Part shown: piece by piece, positions 17,565 through 26,335 of the stretch
Layout of the letters: the number at the start of each line of letters is the position of its first letter
How positions within the stretch are numbered: the first letter of the stretch is position 1
Assembly (NCBI GenBank): GCA_963170165.1
Contig: CAUJGQ010000056.1
Location: 1 to 47,002 of the forward strand
DNA from: Chloroflexota bacterium
Lineage (GTDB): Bacteria > Chloroflexota > Dehalococcoidia > CAUJGQ01
Length of the DNA stretch: 47,002 nt
Reading direction: 5' to 3'
Program-made: the position numbers and the translations under genes
Notes under the pieces: generated by a model
What the model saw: only the letters and a program-made list of their open reading frames with translations
The model's database searches: none
Told to the model about the DNA's origin: nothing

Positions 17565-17593
17565 ATGCTATGTGCCGGTCTTTGCTGGGTCAA
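17565..17593 (-). promoter_or_regulatory. Promoter of the M20-to-alr operon
   Basis: On the minus strand, TTGACC (17593-17588), a 17-base spacer and TAGCAT (17570-17565) match a housekeeping promoter at 5/6 and 4/6. A start near 17558 leaves about 20 bases before the ATG at 17538, where GGGGGG provides a ribosome binding site. Confidence 0.6.
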
Positions 17594-17635
17594 CACTTGT
17601 GCCCGGCCGTCGCTCGCGGCAGAGGCTCGCGTATC

Positions 17636-18364
17636 ATGGCCCGGATGGTATCGATCCACGTGGAAGGCACGTTCACCGGCACGCTCGATGAGCTGGAGCA
17701 GGCGGTCGAGCAGGGCAGCGTCGACCTCGCATCACTGGCCATGGCTGACGTGAGCGCTCAGGCGCTTGCAGCGGCGCGCCGCGGGAGCGCAGATGCGATC
17801 GCGCTGGCTGATGCCGCCGCGCTGCTGGCCCGCCTGATCGAGCGGAAGGCTGCGGCACTGTTGCCCAACCTGCCACCGCCGGAGGAACCTGCTCCGGATG
17901 AGCCGGAACCCGCTGCGCTCGGCCGGTTGATCGAGGAGTACCGGCTGTTCCGCGCCGCTGCCGAGGAGTTCCGCGGGCGCGAACAGGACGGGTTGCGCTC
18001 ATTCCCCCGGCTTGCACCACCGCCGATCATGCCGCTGCCCACCGGCTTGGGCAATCTCTCTCTCGACCGGCTGTTAGGCGCCGTTACTGAAGCGCTTGCG
18101 CGGCGTCCTCCGGACCCGGTCGAGGCCGTACCGCGCTATACGGTGACGGTTCGTGAGCGGCTTGAGGCGATGCAGCGCGAGCTAGCCGGTGCGGGGCGGT
18201 TCAACTTCAGCGGCTACATCCGTTCCTGTCGCAGCCGCATCGAGATCATCGTCGGCTTCATGGCCGTGCTGGAACTCATCAAAGATGGCCGCGCCCATGC
18301 CGAGCAGCCAGAGCCATTCGGCGACATCGTCGTCGTGGCAGGAAGCCTAGAGATAACTGGCTGA
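17636..18364 (+). CDS. scpA: Segregation and condensation protein A
   Basis: 242 residues from the ATG at 17636 (a second ATG at 17645 is possible). The N-terminus VEGTFTGTLDELEQAVEQG resembles the kleisin domain that grips the SMC neck, the central part is acidic and proline-rich, and the C-terminal winged helix ends IVGFMAVLELIKDGRA, the clearest family block. ScpA bridges SMC heads in chromosome condensation together with ScpB. The usual partner scpB is not next to it; ribF follows instead after about 100 bases. Confidence 0.85.
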   Translation: MARMVSIHVEGTFTGTLDELEQAVEQGSVDLASLAMADVSAQALAAARRGSADAIALADAAALLARLIERKAAALLPNLPPPEEPAPDEPEPAALGRLIEEYRLFRAAAEEFRGREQDGLRSFPRLAPPPIMPLPTGLGNLSLDRLLGAVTEALARRPPDPVEAVPRYTVTVRERLEAMQRELAGAGRFNFSGYIRSCRSRIEIIVGFMAVLELIKDGRAHAEQPEPFGDIVVVAGSLEITG

Positions 18365-18466
18365 CCCAGACCGGGCGTTCAGACACTGCCCTGCCGGAAT
18401 TGATCGCATCCGGCACGCGTGCGAGCATGAGTCCAGGAACGGCGGTACACAGCCACGGAGGCCGGT

Positions 18467-19426
18467 ATGCTCACCGATCTGGCCCGCGAGGAGTTGCGCG
18501 GGGCCGCGACCGGGCGGCCGTGTGCCGTGGCCATTGGGGTGTTCGATGGCGTGCACCTCGGCCATGAGCTGCTGATCGGGCGGCTGCGTGAGCTTGCGGG
18601 CGAGCGGGGCCTGGCCAGCGTCGTGCTGACATTTCATCCCTCTCCCATCACCGTACTCCGCCCGGAGGTCCGCATTGCCTACCTCTCCACCCTGGAAGAG
18701 CGGTTGCGCTTGCTCGCTGGCTTGGGTGTGGATGAGGTGGCGCGGCTGACCTTCACCTCGGATTTGGCTCAGGTTTCCGCGGCCGACTTCGTGACCGGCT
18801 TGCGCCGTGAGCTCGACATGCGCCTGATCGTGGGCGGGCCGGATCTCTCGATTGGCCGCGGTCGCGAGGGCAACGTCGATTGGCTGCGCGCTCATGGACC
18901 GGATCTGGGCTTTGCCGTGGAGACGGTGGATTTCTTGGCGGAGGGCGGCCACAAGCTCGGCTCCACCTCAATTCGCGAAGCGCTGACGCGCGGCGACGTT
19001 GACCTGGCAGGGCGCATTCTTGGCCGGCCGTTCGCGCTCCACGGCCCGGTCGTGCACGGCGCCCACCGGGGCAAGACCATCGGCTTCCCAACGGCCAATA
19101 TGGCGGTCGGAGCAGACCTGGCGGTGCCAGCGTTCGGGGTATACGTCTCCCGTGCTCATACCGGAGAGACATCGTACCAAGCGGTCACCAACATCGGCCG
19201 GCGGCCCACCTTCGACGACGGCGCGCCCTCGATAGAGCCACACCTGCTTGACTTCGACGGCGACCTTTACGGTCAGGAGATCCGGCTGGAGCTGCTGGCG
19301 AGGCTGCGTGGCGAGCAGAAGTTCGGCGGTATCGACGCGCTGGTCGCCCAGATTCACCAGGATGTGCAGCAGACGCGCCGGTGGTTCGACCAGCACCACA
19401 AACGCTCACCACAGCGGCTCACTTGA
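18467..19426 (+). CDS. ribF: Bifunctional riboflavin kinase/FAD synthetase
   Basis: 319 residues with both domains. The N-terminal FMN adenylyltransferase domain has GVFDGVHLGH (nucleotidyltransferase HxGH-like motif) and GSTSIREAL. The C-terminal riboflavin kinase domain has GKTIGFPTANM and a late EIRLELLARLRGEQKF. It converts riboflavin to FMN and then FAD in the cytosol. GGAGG lies five bases before the ATG. The flavoenzyme at 33112 would need its product, but the genes are not linked. Confidence 0.95.
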   Translation: MLTDLAREELRGAATGRPCAVAIGVFDGVHLGHELLIGRLRELAGERGLASVVLTFHPSPITVLRPEVRIAYLSTLEERLRLLAGLGVDEVARLTFTSDLAQVSAADFVTGLRRELDMRLIVGGPDLSIGRGREGNVDWLRAHGPDLGFAVETVDFLAEGGHKLGSTSIREALTRGDVDLAGRILGRPFALHGPVVHGAHRGKTIGFPTANMAVGADLAVPAFGVYVSRAHTGETSYQAVTNIGRRPTFDDGAPSIEPHLLDFDGDLYGQEIRLELLARLRGEQKFGGIDALVAQIHQDVQQTRRWFDQHHKRSPQRLT

Positions 19427-19451
19427 CATACTCAACCGGCCATGCTGCAAT
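19423..19451 (+). promoter_or_regulatory. Promoter overlapping the ribF stop codon
   Basis: A perfect TTGACA (19423-19428), a 17-base spacer and TGCAAT (19446-19451, 4/6) form a housekeeping-type promoter whose -35 box includes the ribF stop. It would drive the unknown gene at 19528 with a leader of about 70 bases. Confidence 0.6.
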
Positions 19452-19527
19452 CGCTGGCGATACGCGGGTGGCGTAGCCGATCCAACCGGCGCACGGGCCC
19501 GCGTTGCGTGTGGACGGGAGCGCGATC

Positions 19528-19977
19528 ATGGACCGCGAGCACCCACTGGATCTCGACGAAGCCCGCACGTACATCGAGCAGGCCGAGACCGTGGCGCTGT
19601 ACTTCCCGTACTTCCGCAGAACTTTGCTGCTCGATATGCGCACTACACCGCTGGACCCGCCGTTGGCCCGCGTCGTGCCCATGGTGCGCTCCGGCGAGGA
19701 ACGCCTGCGGGTGCTCGCGCGCCTACGACCACGGCTAGGCCGGCCGGCAGGCGTGACAATGATTCCGTGGCCCCGATTTGTCAGCAGCGCCAAGGCGCTC
19801 GGACTGTGGCAGGCGATCGTCGATCGCATGTCTGGCACGGGCTGGCGGCAGGCGGAAGCGTCACTCGAGCGCTGCTACCGCGAGCTACTGGCGGAAGAGC
19901 GGGCGGAGCTGCAGCGCGCCTGCACAGGCGACGGATACCGCACGATTTGGGAACAGCCGCGCCGCTCCAGCGTCTAG
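19528..19977 (+). CDS. Conserved-looking hypothetical protein
   Basis: 149 residues from the ATG at 19528, which has GGGAG seven bases upstream. I do not recognise the family. The N-terminal third contains ETVALYFPYFRRTLLLDMR, which looks like beta strands, then LARVVPMVRSGEERLRVLARLRPRLGRP and a tryptophan-containing block WPRFVSSAKALGLWQAIVDRM; the C-terminus is helical and charged. There is no signal peptide or membrane segment. It has its own promoter and precedes another unknown gene by 40 bases, so the two may be co-transcribed. Confidence 0.7.
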   Translation: MDREHPLDLDEARTYIEQAETVALYFPYFRRTLLLDMRTTPLDPPLARVVPMVRSGEERLRVLARLRPRLGRPAGVTMIPWPRFVSSAKALGLWQAIVDRMSGTGWRQAEASLERCYRELLAEERAELQRACTGDGYRTIWEQPRRSSV

Positions 19978-20017
19978 CCAGCATCCACGCAATTTAGCCA
20001 GTTTGGGAGGAACTGAC

Positions 20018-20326
20018 ATGGCCGACCCCGCGCTCGACGAAGCCCTGAAGCGAAACTGCGAGGCGTTGGTGGCTGGGAACATCGCCCAGCTATTCGTTGA
20101 CCTCTCTCCCCAAGCGGTTGTCAAGCTGTCCCAATCCGCAGCCGCTCAGGTAGCCGGTTCCATGCCCAAGCTCACTGCCTACGAGGTGATCGGCCGCGAG
20201 AGCAACGGCGATTTGGAGCTGTGCGACGTGCGCTTCACCGGCGAGGTAAACTTCGGCATCAAGGCGTCCTGGCAGCGGTTCGACGGCGCCTGGAAGATCG
20301 TCGACTTCGACTCATACCAGTGGTAG
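20018..20326 (+). CDS. Small hypothetical protein, possibly NTF2-like
   Basis: 102 residues from the ATG at 20018, preceded by GGGAGGA. It starts with a helix (LDEALKRNCEALVAGNIAQLF), passes through AYEVIGRESNGDLELCDVRF, and ends WQRFDGAWKIVDFDSYQW. This helix-then-strands pattern with a closing 'W-x-F-D-G-x-W-K-I-V-D' resembles SnoaL/NTF2-like folds that often end in such a strand, but similarity is weak and function unknown. It is followed by a strong hairpin that ends the transcription unit. Confidence 0.7.
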   Translation: MADPALDEALKRNCEALVAGNIAQLFVDLSPQAVVKLSQSAAAQVAGSMPKLTAYEVIGRESNGDLELCDVRFTGEVNFGIKASWQRFDGAWKIVDFDSYQW

Positions 20327-20378
20327 CAGTCCGGCGGTGAGCGTGCGCGCGCTCGATACCCGCATCCATCAGAAGTGA

Positions 20379-20429
20379 CGAGCCACCCGCGCCGGACCCC
20401 ACCAAGGGAGCACGGGCGCGGGTGGCTCG
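20379..20429. terminator. Strong bidirectional terminator hairpin
   Basis: A perfect 15-pair GC-rich stem (20379-20393 with 20415-20429, arms CGAGCCACCCGCGCC and its complement) has a 21-base loop. It lies between the convergent unknown gene (plus) and EF-G2 gene (minus). There is no long T tract. Confidence 0.7.
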
Positions 20430-20452
20430 CGGGTTAGGTCCGCCTGCGCGCG

Positions 20453-22537
20453 CTAGCCGTGTACCCCGGCTGCCTCACGTTCCTTGCTCGCCTCATCGGC
20501 GACCTTCTGCGCCAGGTGGTGCGGCACTTCCTGGTAGTGATCGAACTCCAGCTCGAAACTGCCCCGTCCTTGGGTCAGCGCCCGCAGGTCGGTGGCGTAG
20601 TCCATCAACTCCGCTAGCGGCGCCGTTGCCTCAATCACGGTGACGCCGTCCTCCGGTGACATGCCGGCGACGTGCCCTCGCTTCGTGTTAAGGTCAGACA
20701 TCACGTCACCGGTGCGGCTGTCGGGGACGCGCACACGCAGCCTCATCACCGGCTCCAGCAGCACCGGGCTGCCCTGCTGCATCCCCTTCTTGACGGCCTG
20801 GGCCGCCGCCAGCTCGAACGCGATAGCCTTCGAATCCACCGGATGCGAGGAGCCGTCGTAGAGCGTGACGCGGAGGTCAGTGATCGGATAGTGGGCGATC
20901 ACCCCCTCCTTGAGCGCCTCACGCACGCCCTTTTCGACCGCCGGGAAGAACTCGCGTGGCACCGAGCCGCCGACGACCCGCTCGGTGAATTCGAATCCCG
21001 AGCCCCGGGGCAGCGGCTCAAGCTCGAGGAAGACGTGCCCGTACTGCCCGGCGCCGCCGGTCTGCTTCTTGTGCTTGTACTCCGCGTTGGTCTTGTTCGA
21101 CACGGTCTCGCGGTACGGCACCTTTGGCCGGCGCAGTTCAACTCCCACGTTGAACTTGCGCTGCATCCGGTCTGCGGCCACGTGCAGATGGACGTCACCG
21201 ATGCCGGACAGGACGATCTCACCAGTGTCGGGATCGCGACCGAGGATGAGTGTTGGGTCCTCTTCGGCGATGCGTTGCAGGGCTGGGCCAAGCTTATCCT
21301 GGTCGGCCTTCGTCTTTGGGCCAACGGCCATGCGGTACGCCGGCCGGGGGAAGGTGAGCGGCTTGAGCAGGTACTGCCGGTCGGCGTTGCAGATCGTGTC
21401 ACCGGTTGCCGTTTCGGACAGTTTGGCAACCGCGGCGATGTCACCGGCCACGACCTGGGCGGTGTTCTCCTGCTGCTTGCCGCGCAAGAAGAACAACTGG
21501 CCGATGCGCTCGTCCTTGTGCCGGTTGACGTTCTGGACGTGCGAGTCGCTCTTGAAGGTGCCAGAGTACACGCGGAAGTAGTTGAGCCGGCCAACATACG
21601 GGTCGGCCGTGGTCTTGAAGATCTGCGCCACCAGCGGCCCGCCTGGGTCGGCGGACAGCGCCACCGGCGCACCCCCGCCCGCGGGCGTTGCCTGCACCGG
21701 TTGCGCGTCCGCTGGTGACGGCAACAGGTCTACGATTTCGTCGAGCAGGGCGGCGACGCCAACGTTCTTGAGCGCGCTGGCTGCAGCCACCGGCACAATC
21801 AGGCCGGCGCAGGCGCCGGTACGCAGTGCAGCCACTAGCTCGTCGCCGCTGATCTCCTCACCCTCAAGGTACTTGAGCGTGAGTTCCTCATTGGTTTCGG
21901 CGACCGCTTCAATCAGCTTCTCCCGATACGCCTGCACCGCATCCGCCATATCAGCGGGGATCGGCTCCTCGACGGCCTTCTCGCCTGTGTAAGCCTTCTG
22001 CTTGATCAGGTCAATCACGCCACGGAAGCTGTCCTGCGCGCCGATGGGGATCCGCACCGCGGCGCAGCGATTGCCAAAATGGGAGCGCAGCGCCTCCATC
22101 GACTGGTCAAAGCTGGCGTTCTCGCGATCCATGCGGTTGACCACGACCATCCGCGGTAGCTTTCGTTCCTCCAGGTATGCCCACGCCGCCTCAGTACCGA
22201 CCTGCACACCGGCGGTGGCATCGAGCAGTAGCACGGCGGCATCCGCCGCGCTTAGCCCGGCCTTCTCTTCGCCAACGAAGTCAGCGTAGCCGGGGGTGTC
22301 CAGCAGGTTGATCTTGACACCCTTCCACTCGACCGGGATGAGCGAGAGCGAGACGGAGCTATGGCGTTTGATCTCATCCGGATCGAAGTCGGAGGTGGTG
22401 TTGCCTTCTTCGACACGCCCCAGGCGGGTGATGGCGCCGGACTCAAACAGCATCGCCTCGGCCATGGAGGTCTTGCCGTTGCCGCCGTGCGAGACGAGTG
22501 CGACGTTGCGGATGTTGTTGGTGGAATACTCCTTCAT
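20453..22537 (-). CDS. Elongation factor G-like GTPase (EF-G2 type)
   Basis: 694 residues with full EF-G architecture. The P-loop is SHGGNGKTS (16-24), the switch II motif is DTPGYAD (80-86) and the base-recognition motif is NRMD (134-137). Canonical EF-G has His after DTPG; here it is Tyr, and switch I (RHSSVSLS) also differs, as in the EF-G2/FusA2 group. Domain IV-V blocks such as GGAGQYGHVFLELEP and NTKRGHVAGM are intact. The family binds the ribosome with GTP; the in vivo job of EF-G2 is not settled. It has its own promoter after purS. Confidence 0.88.
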   Translation of the reverse strand: MKEYSTNNIRNVALVSHGGNGKTSMAEAMLFESGAITRLGRVEEGNTTSDFDPDEIKRHSSVSLSLIPVEWKGVKINLLDTPGYADFVGEEKAGLSAADAAVLLLDATAGVQVGTEAAWAYLEERKLPRMVVVNRMDRENASFDQSMEALRSHFGNRCAAVRIPIGAQDSFRGVIDLIKQKAYTGEKAVEEPIPADMADAVQAYREKLIEAVAETNEELTLKYLEGEEISGDELVAALRTGACAGLIVPVAAASALKNVGVAALLDEIVDLLPSPADAQPVQATPAGGGAPVALSADPGGPLVAQIFKTTADPYVGRLNYFRVYSGTFKSDSHVQNVNRHKDERIGQLFFLRGKQQENTAQVVAGDIAAVAKLSETATGDTICNADRQYLLKPLTFPRPAYRMAVGPKTKADQDKLGPALQRIAEEDPTLILGRDPDTGEIVLSGIGDVHLHVAADRMQRKFNVGVELRRPKVPYRETVSNKTNAEYKHKKQTGGAGQYGHVFLELEPLPRGSGFEFTERVVGGSVPREFFPAVEKGVREALKEGVIAHYPITDLRVTLYDGSSHPVDSKAIAFELAAAQAVKKGMQQGSPVLLEPVMRLRVRVPDSRTGDVMSDLNTKRGHVAGMSPEDGVTVIEATAPLAELMDYATDLRALTQGRGSFELEFDHYQEVPHHLAQKVADEASKEREAAGVHG

Positions 22538-22567
22538 CCGGCCAAACCTCTTCCGAAAAGTGCTGAG

Positions 22568-22596
22568 ATTGTAGACCTGTGCCGCACCGTGGACAA
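22568..22596 (-). promoter_or_regulatory. Promoter of the EF-G2 gene
   Basis: On the minus strand, TTGTCC (22596-22591), a 17-base spacer and TACAAT (22573-22568, 5/6). Initiation near 22561 gives a leader of about 24 bases carrying GGAAGAGG before the ATG at 22537. Confidence 0.6.
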
Positions 22597-22630
22597 GGAA
22601 GCGGCGGTGGTAGCGGTGAGTACCGTGTGA

Positions 22631-22885
22631 TTAGGCTGGGGGTAGCAGGTCAAATCGAAAGTCCTCGATCACGGGATTCGCCAGCAGCCGGCGACACATC
22701 TGTGTCACCTGCTCGCTCGCCTGCGTTTCGGAGTCTGCCGCGAGTGTCAGCTCCAGGTACTTGCCGGCGCGCACTGACGCGACGTGTCCGAATCCCAGGG
22801 AATGCAGGCCATCACGAACCGTCAGACCCTGCGGGTCGTTGATGTCCGGGCGGAGGGTGATGTAGACCCGGGCCAAGTAGGTCAT
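22631..22885 (-). CDS. purS: FGAM synthase subunit PurS
   Basis: 84 residues, the normal size. It has the PurS pattern: ARVYITLRPDINDPQG at the start, VRDGLHSLGF, then KYLELTL and a C-terminal LLANPVIEDFRFDLLP. PurS bridges PurL and PurQ in the formylglycinamidine ribonucleotide synthase complex of purine synthesis. Its ATG overlaps the purC stop (ATGA at 22885-22882). purQ and purL, which usually follow, are absent from this window. Confidence 0.93.
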   Translation of the reverse strand: MTYLARVYITLRPDINDPQGLTVRDGLHSLGFGHVASVRAGKYLELTLAADSETQASEQVTQMCRRLLANPVIEDFRFDLLPPA

Positions 22886-23796
22886 GCGTGCTCCTTTCCG
22901 CCAGCCGGGCGGACCTCAGCGCCGGTCAGCTGCCGGTAGGCATCGCGATAGCGCTCCGCGGTGGCTGAGACCACCTCAGGCGGGAGATGCGGCGCCGGCG
23001 GCTGCTTGTTCCATCCGGACGCTTCCAGCCAATCGCGCACCGGCTGCTTGTCATAGCTCAGCTGGGCACCGCCGGGCCGGTATGCGCCGGCCGGCCAGAA
23101 ACGGCTACTGTCTGGGGTCAGGCACTCATCGATCAGGATCAGCTCACCGTCGCGCTCGCCGAACTCGAACTTGGTGTCGGCGATGATGATCCCGCGCTCC
23201 ATTGCGTACTGCCAGGCAAAGCGGTACACGGCCAGGCTGCGCAGCTTGAGCACATTGGCCGCCTCGGCGCCCACGGCCTCCTGCAGCTGCTGAAAGGTGA
23301 TCGGCTCGTCGTGGCCGGACTCCGCCTTGGTGGTGGGCGTGAAGATCGGCTCCGGCAGCGCCTCACACTCTTGGAGCCCCTCAGGCAGCGGGATGCCGCA
23401 CACCCGACCGCTGCGTTGGTACTCCGCCCATCCGGATCCAGCCAGATACCCGCGTACGACGCATTCCACATCCAGCCGCCGGGCCTTGTGCACGATGGTA
23501 GACCGGCCAACCAGCTCAGGTGGCAGGGACGGCGTCAGGTCATCAGCCGCCGTGCCATCTGCCAGCCGGATGAAGTGCGTCGGAACGACCCCACCCACCT
23601 TGCCAAACCAAAAAGCCGAAAGTTGGGTGAGCACCGCGCCTTTGTCGGGAATCCCTTCCGGCAGCACTACATCGAAGGCGGAGATGCGATCCGTTGCCAC
23701 GATCAGCAGACGATCGCCGAGGTCGTACGTATCACGGACCTTTCCCCGGTGCCACCGGCCGGTGAGCGGGGAATCCATCATTACAGAACCGGTCAT
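22882..23796 (-). CDS. purC: SAICAR synthetase
   Basis: 304 residues. Recognisable blocks are GKVRDTYDLGDRLLIVATDRISAFDVVLPEGIP split across the N-terminal ATP-binding lobe, CVVRGYLAGSGWAEYQ, and the late DTKFEFG and DECLTPDSSRFWP segments. The enzyme ligates aspartate to CAIR using ATP. The start overlaps the stop of the membrane protein gene (ATGA at 23796-23793), and the stop overlaps purS, so the genes are translationally coupled. The length with a C-terminal extension is typical of the longer bacterial/eukaryotic-like form. Confidence 0.95.
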   Translation of the reverse strand: MTGSVMMDSPLTGRWHRGKVRDTYDLGDRLLIVATDRISAFDVVLPEGIPDKGAVLTQLSAFWFGKVGGVVPTHFIRLADGTAADDLTPSLPPELVGRSTIVHKARRLDVECVVRGYLAGSGWAEYQRSGRVCGIPLPEGLQECEALPEPIFTPTTKAESGHDEPITFQQLQEAVGAEAANVLKLRSLAVYRFAWQYAMERGIIIADTKFEFGERDGELILIDECLTPDSSRFWPAGAYRPGGAQLSYDKQPVRDWLEASGWNKQPPAPHLPPEVVSATAERYRDAYRQLTGAEVRPAGGKEHA

Positions 23797-24563
23797 CGTT
23801 CAGTCACCTCCGGGGGAGGCAGCGGCGGCCGGCCCCTGCTCCGCCGCGCGTCCTGATACAGCAGGGTCAGGCCGGCGCCAACAAACGGCGCGCCTGCCAG
23901 CGCCGCGATGCCTGATCCGGCACTCGCAGCGAGCTCAGAGCCGCTGCGTCCCACAACCTGCGCTACGACGATCTCGGGAAGCAGCGACAGCAGCATCACC
24001 GCTGCGCTGACCCCGAAGGTGCGCCACCACTGTCCGGCGACCAGCCGCCGGCTGGCGCTCAGCGCGCGGAGAGGACCGGAACGCTCCTCCACAATCAGCT
24101 GGGCGGAGAACACCCAGCCTACGAGCAGGTACAGTGCCAGCGGCAGCAGCAGGATCGTGGCGCTCAGCAGGGAGACAGCGAGCAGCATCACCAGGAAGGA
24201 CAGCAGCGCCACCGGCAGCGCACGAAGCCCGCCGGACAGCGCCGCACGGGCTGTGGCAGGGCGGCCCTGGATGATGGTGAGCACGGCAGCGACCAGCGCA
24301 ATATGCGTGAACACGCGACCAATCGCCGCCACTGCCAGCCACGGCGCTGCCTCTAGCATGCCCCGCTGCAGCTGTTCGGCGGAGGGGTCCGCGCCGTCCA
24401 CGGGGGCCGGGGCGGTAGACAGTAGCGCGTATGACCCGGCCGCGGCCAGCAATGCGCCGGGGATGGCGAGCGGCAGCAACACCCGGGCATGCCTGACGCA
24501 CATTGTGGCCGCGGCCGAAACGAGGTCCGGCAGGCTGGGTCTGCTGGACACAGGTGCTCTCAA
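23793..24563 (-). CDS. Integral membrane protein of unknown function
   Basis: Up to 256 residues starting at TTG (24563) or GTG (24551). About five or six hydrophobic segments are visible: VLLPLAIPGALLAAAGSYAL, a segment around WLAVAAIGRVFTHIALVAAV, LLSFLVMLLAVSLLSATILL, LPLALYLLVGWVFSAQLIV, FGVSAAVMLLSLLPEIVV and a final glycine/alanine-rich one. The central EERSGPLRALSASRRLVAGQW resembles the conserved loop of 'glycerophosphodiester phosphodiesterase membrane domain-like' proteins. It is embedded in a purine operon with a four-base overlap to purC; no functional link is evident. Confidence 0.75.
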   Translation of the reverse strand: MRAPVSSRPSLPDLVSAAATMCVRHARVLLPLAIPGALLAAAGSYALLSTAPAPVDGADPSAEQLQRGMLEAAPWLAVAAIGRVFTHIALVAAVLTIIQGRPATARAALSGGLRALPVALLSFLVMLLAVSLLSATILLLPLALYLLVGWVFSAQLIVEERSGPLRALSASRRLVAGQWWRTFGVSAAVMLLSLLPEIVVAQVVGRSGSELAASAGSGIAALAGAPFVGAGLTLLYQDARRSRGRPPLPPPEVTER

Positions 24564-24604
24564 CTGCGGCTGCCTCTCGCTGCGAAGTGCGATGCCGGCG
24601 GGAG

Positions 24605-24925
24605 CTACCGGTACTCCTCGCGCGGGGGCGAGAAGATATCGATGGCGATTGAGTCTTCAAGGGCGGTGACCACGTGGGGAATGTTCGAAGGCACTAACCA
24701 AGAGTCTCCCTCACCGATCTCCCGTTCCGCGTCTCCGATGACGAAGTGTAGCCTCCCCCGAGACAGATAGCCGATCTGCTCGTGGGGATGGGTGTGCAAC
24801 GGTACCACGGCGCCCTTGGCCAGCTCGATTTCGCAAAGCATCGTCCGGTCGCCGGCGTTGAGCGTGCGCCGAACGACGCCGGGGAACATCTCCACCGCGG
24901 TTGCCTCTGCCCGTTGAGTTAGCAT
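24605..24925 (-). CDS. Single-domain cupin protein
   Basis: 106 residues. Cupin motif 1 is PLHTHPHEQIGYLSRGRL (two His, one Glu as metal ligands) and motif 2 is GDSWLVPSNIPHVV with the third His. A divalent metal site is therefore likely. Small cupins of this type include sugar isomerase-like and dioxygenase-like proteins as well as simple binding proteins, so no reaction can be assigned. It lies between purD and the membrane protein gene, with GAGAGG five bases before its ATG. Confidence 0.85.
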   Translation of the reverse strand: MLTQRAEATAVEMFPGVVRRTLNAGDRTMLCEIELAKGAVVPLHTHPHEQIGYLSRGRLHFVIGDAEREIGEGDSWLVPSNIPHVVTALEDSIAIDIFSPPREEYR

Positions 24926-24976
24926 GGGTACCTCTCAGCCGCCTGTACGGCGCCTGCCGGCATGGTATCGCGCCGG

Positions 24977-26278
24977 CTACAGCCGGGGCGAGTTGGGCGC
25001 CGTGGCGATCTCGCGCAGCGCGATATCGGTCCGGAAGGTCACCCCATCGAATCGGATGCGCGTGGCGTTCTCGTAGGCACGGGCGCGGGCTTCGGCGATC
25101 GTGCTCCCTGCAGCGACAACTGTCAGCACCCGGCCGCCGGCGGTCAGCGCCCTGCCGTCACCCGATAGCCGGGTACCGGCGTGGAAGGCGACCACATCGG
25201 TATCCAGCGTATCCAGCCCGCTAATCGGCAGGCCGGTCTGGTAATCCCCGGGATATCCGCCGGAGGCGAGCACCACCCCGACCGCCGGCCGGTCAGACCA
25301 GCCGATGGAGATGTCAGCCAGCGCACCGCGTGTCACGGCGAGGCAGATTTCCAGCAGGTCAGTGGTGAGCCGTGGCATCAACACCTGGGTCTCTGGGTCT
25401 CCCGACCGGCAGTTGAACTCGACGACACGCGGGCCACACGGGGTAAGCATCATGCCGGGGTAGAGCGCTCCACGGAACGGCCGTCCACGGCGCGCCAGCT
25501 CGGCGATCACCGGCTCGATCACGTCACGGCGGATCCGCTCTTCGTCCGCCTGTGTGAGGAATCCTGGCGGCGAGTAGGCTCCCATGCCGCCGGTATTGGG
25601 GCCCGTGTCTCCGTCGCCGATGCGCTTATAGTCGCAGGAGTACACCATCGGTACCGCGGTCACGCCATCGCTAAAGGCGTGAGCGGACACCTCCGGGCCG
25701 GTCATGCGCTCTTCGATCAGCACCCGCAGCCCGGCGTGGCCGAACACCTGCCGTTGCAGCGCTGCCGCAACGGCGGCGCGGGCCGTGGCAAAGTCATCGC
25801 ACACCGCGACACCTTTGCCTGCGGCCAGCCCGTCCGCTTTCACCACCGGTGGTCCGGCGCCCTGCTGTTCGAGCTCATCGAGGTACTGCATCGCGGCGTC
25901 AAGGCCGTCGAATGACCGCGCCGCAGCTGTGGGCACGCCTGCGCTGGCCATGACTTCCTTGGCAAACGACTTGCTGGACTCAATCGCTGACGCCGCTCTT
26001 GTCGGGCCATAGGCAGCTACGCCATGCTCGGTCAGGTAGTCCACCAGGCCGTTTGCAAGGGGCTCCTCCGGTCCCACAACCACCAGTTCGACGCGATGGA
26101 CACGCACGGCGTCGAGTAGCCCGGCGAAGTCTGATGTCTGCACCGGCAAGTTGCTGCCCAGCGCAGCCGTACCCGCATTGCCCGGGGCGATGAAGAGATC
26201 AGTAAGCCGCGCGCTCTGGCGTAGCTTCCAGGCCAGCGCATGCTCGCGCGCGCCGTTGCCGACCACGAGAACGTTCAT
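24977..26278 (-). CDS. purD: Phosphoribosylamine--glycine ligase
   Basis: 433 residues. The N-terminus VLVVGNGAREHALAWKL, the ATP-grasp segment VVKADGLAAGKGVAVC, and GGMGAYSPPGF followed by PFRGALYPGMM are diagnostic of GAR synthetase. It joins glycine to phosphoribosylamine in the second step of de novo purine synthesis. It lies 57 bases after guaA on the minus strand with GGAG seven bases before the ATG, so the purine genes form one unit. Confidence 0.97.
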   Translation of the reverse strand: MNVLVVGNGAREHALAWKLRQSARLTDLFIAPGNAGTAALGSNLPVQTSDFAGLLDAVRVHRVELVVVGPEEPLANGLVDYLTEHGVAAYGPTRAASAIESSKSFAKEVMASAGVPTAAARSFDGLDAAMQYLDELEQQGAGPPVVKADGLAAGKGVAVCDDFATARAAVAAALQRQVFGHAGLRVLIEERMTGPEVSAHAFSDGVTAVPMVYSCDYKRIGDGDTGPNTGGMGAYSPPGFLTQADEERIRRDVIEPVIAELARRGRPFRGALYPGMMLTPCGPRVVEFNCRSGDPETQVLMPRLTTDLLEICLAVTRGALADISIGWSDRPAVGVVLASGGYPGDYQTGLPISGLDTLDTDVVAFHAGTRLSGDGRALTAGGRVLTVVAAGSTIAEARARAYENATRIRFDGVTFRTDIALREIATAPNSPRL

Positions 26279-26335
26279 GCGGTCGCTCCGTCAGGTGTGG
26301 GGCCGGCGGAACCTGCGCCGGCGGACCGAGGGCAG

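Noticed and set aside
16435-17691. Plus-strand open frame of 418 codons opposite the M20 peptidase
   Set aside because: Antisense to a peptidase with all metal ligands visible; no motif in the shadow translation.
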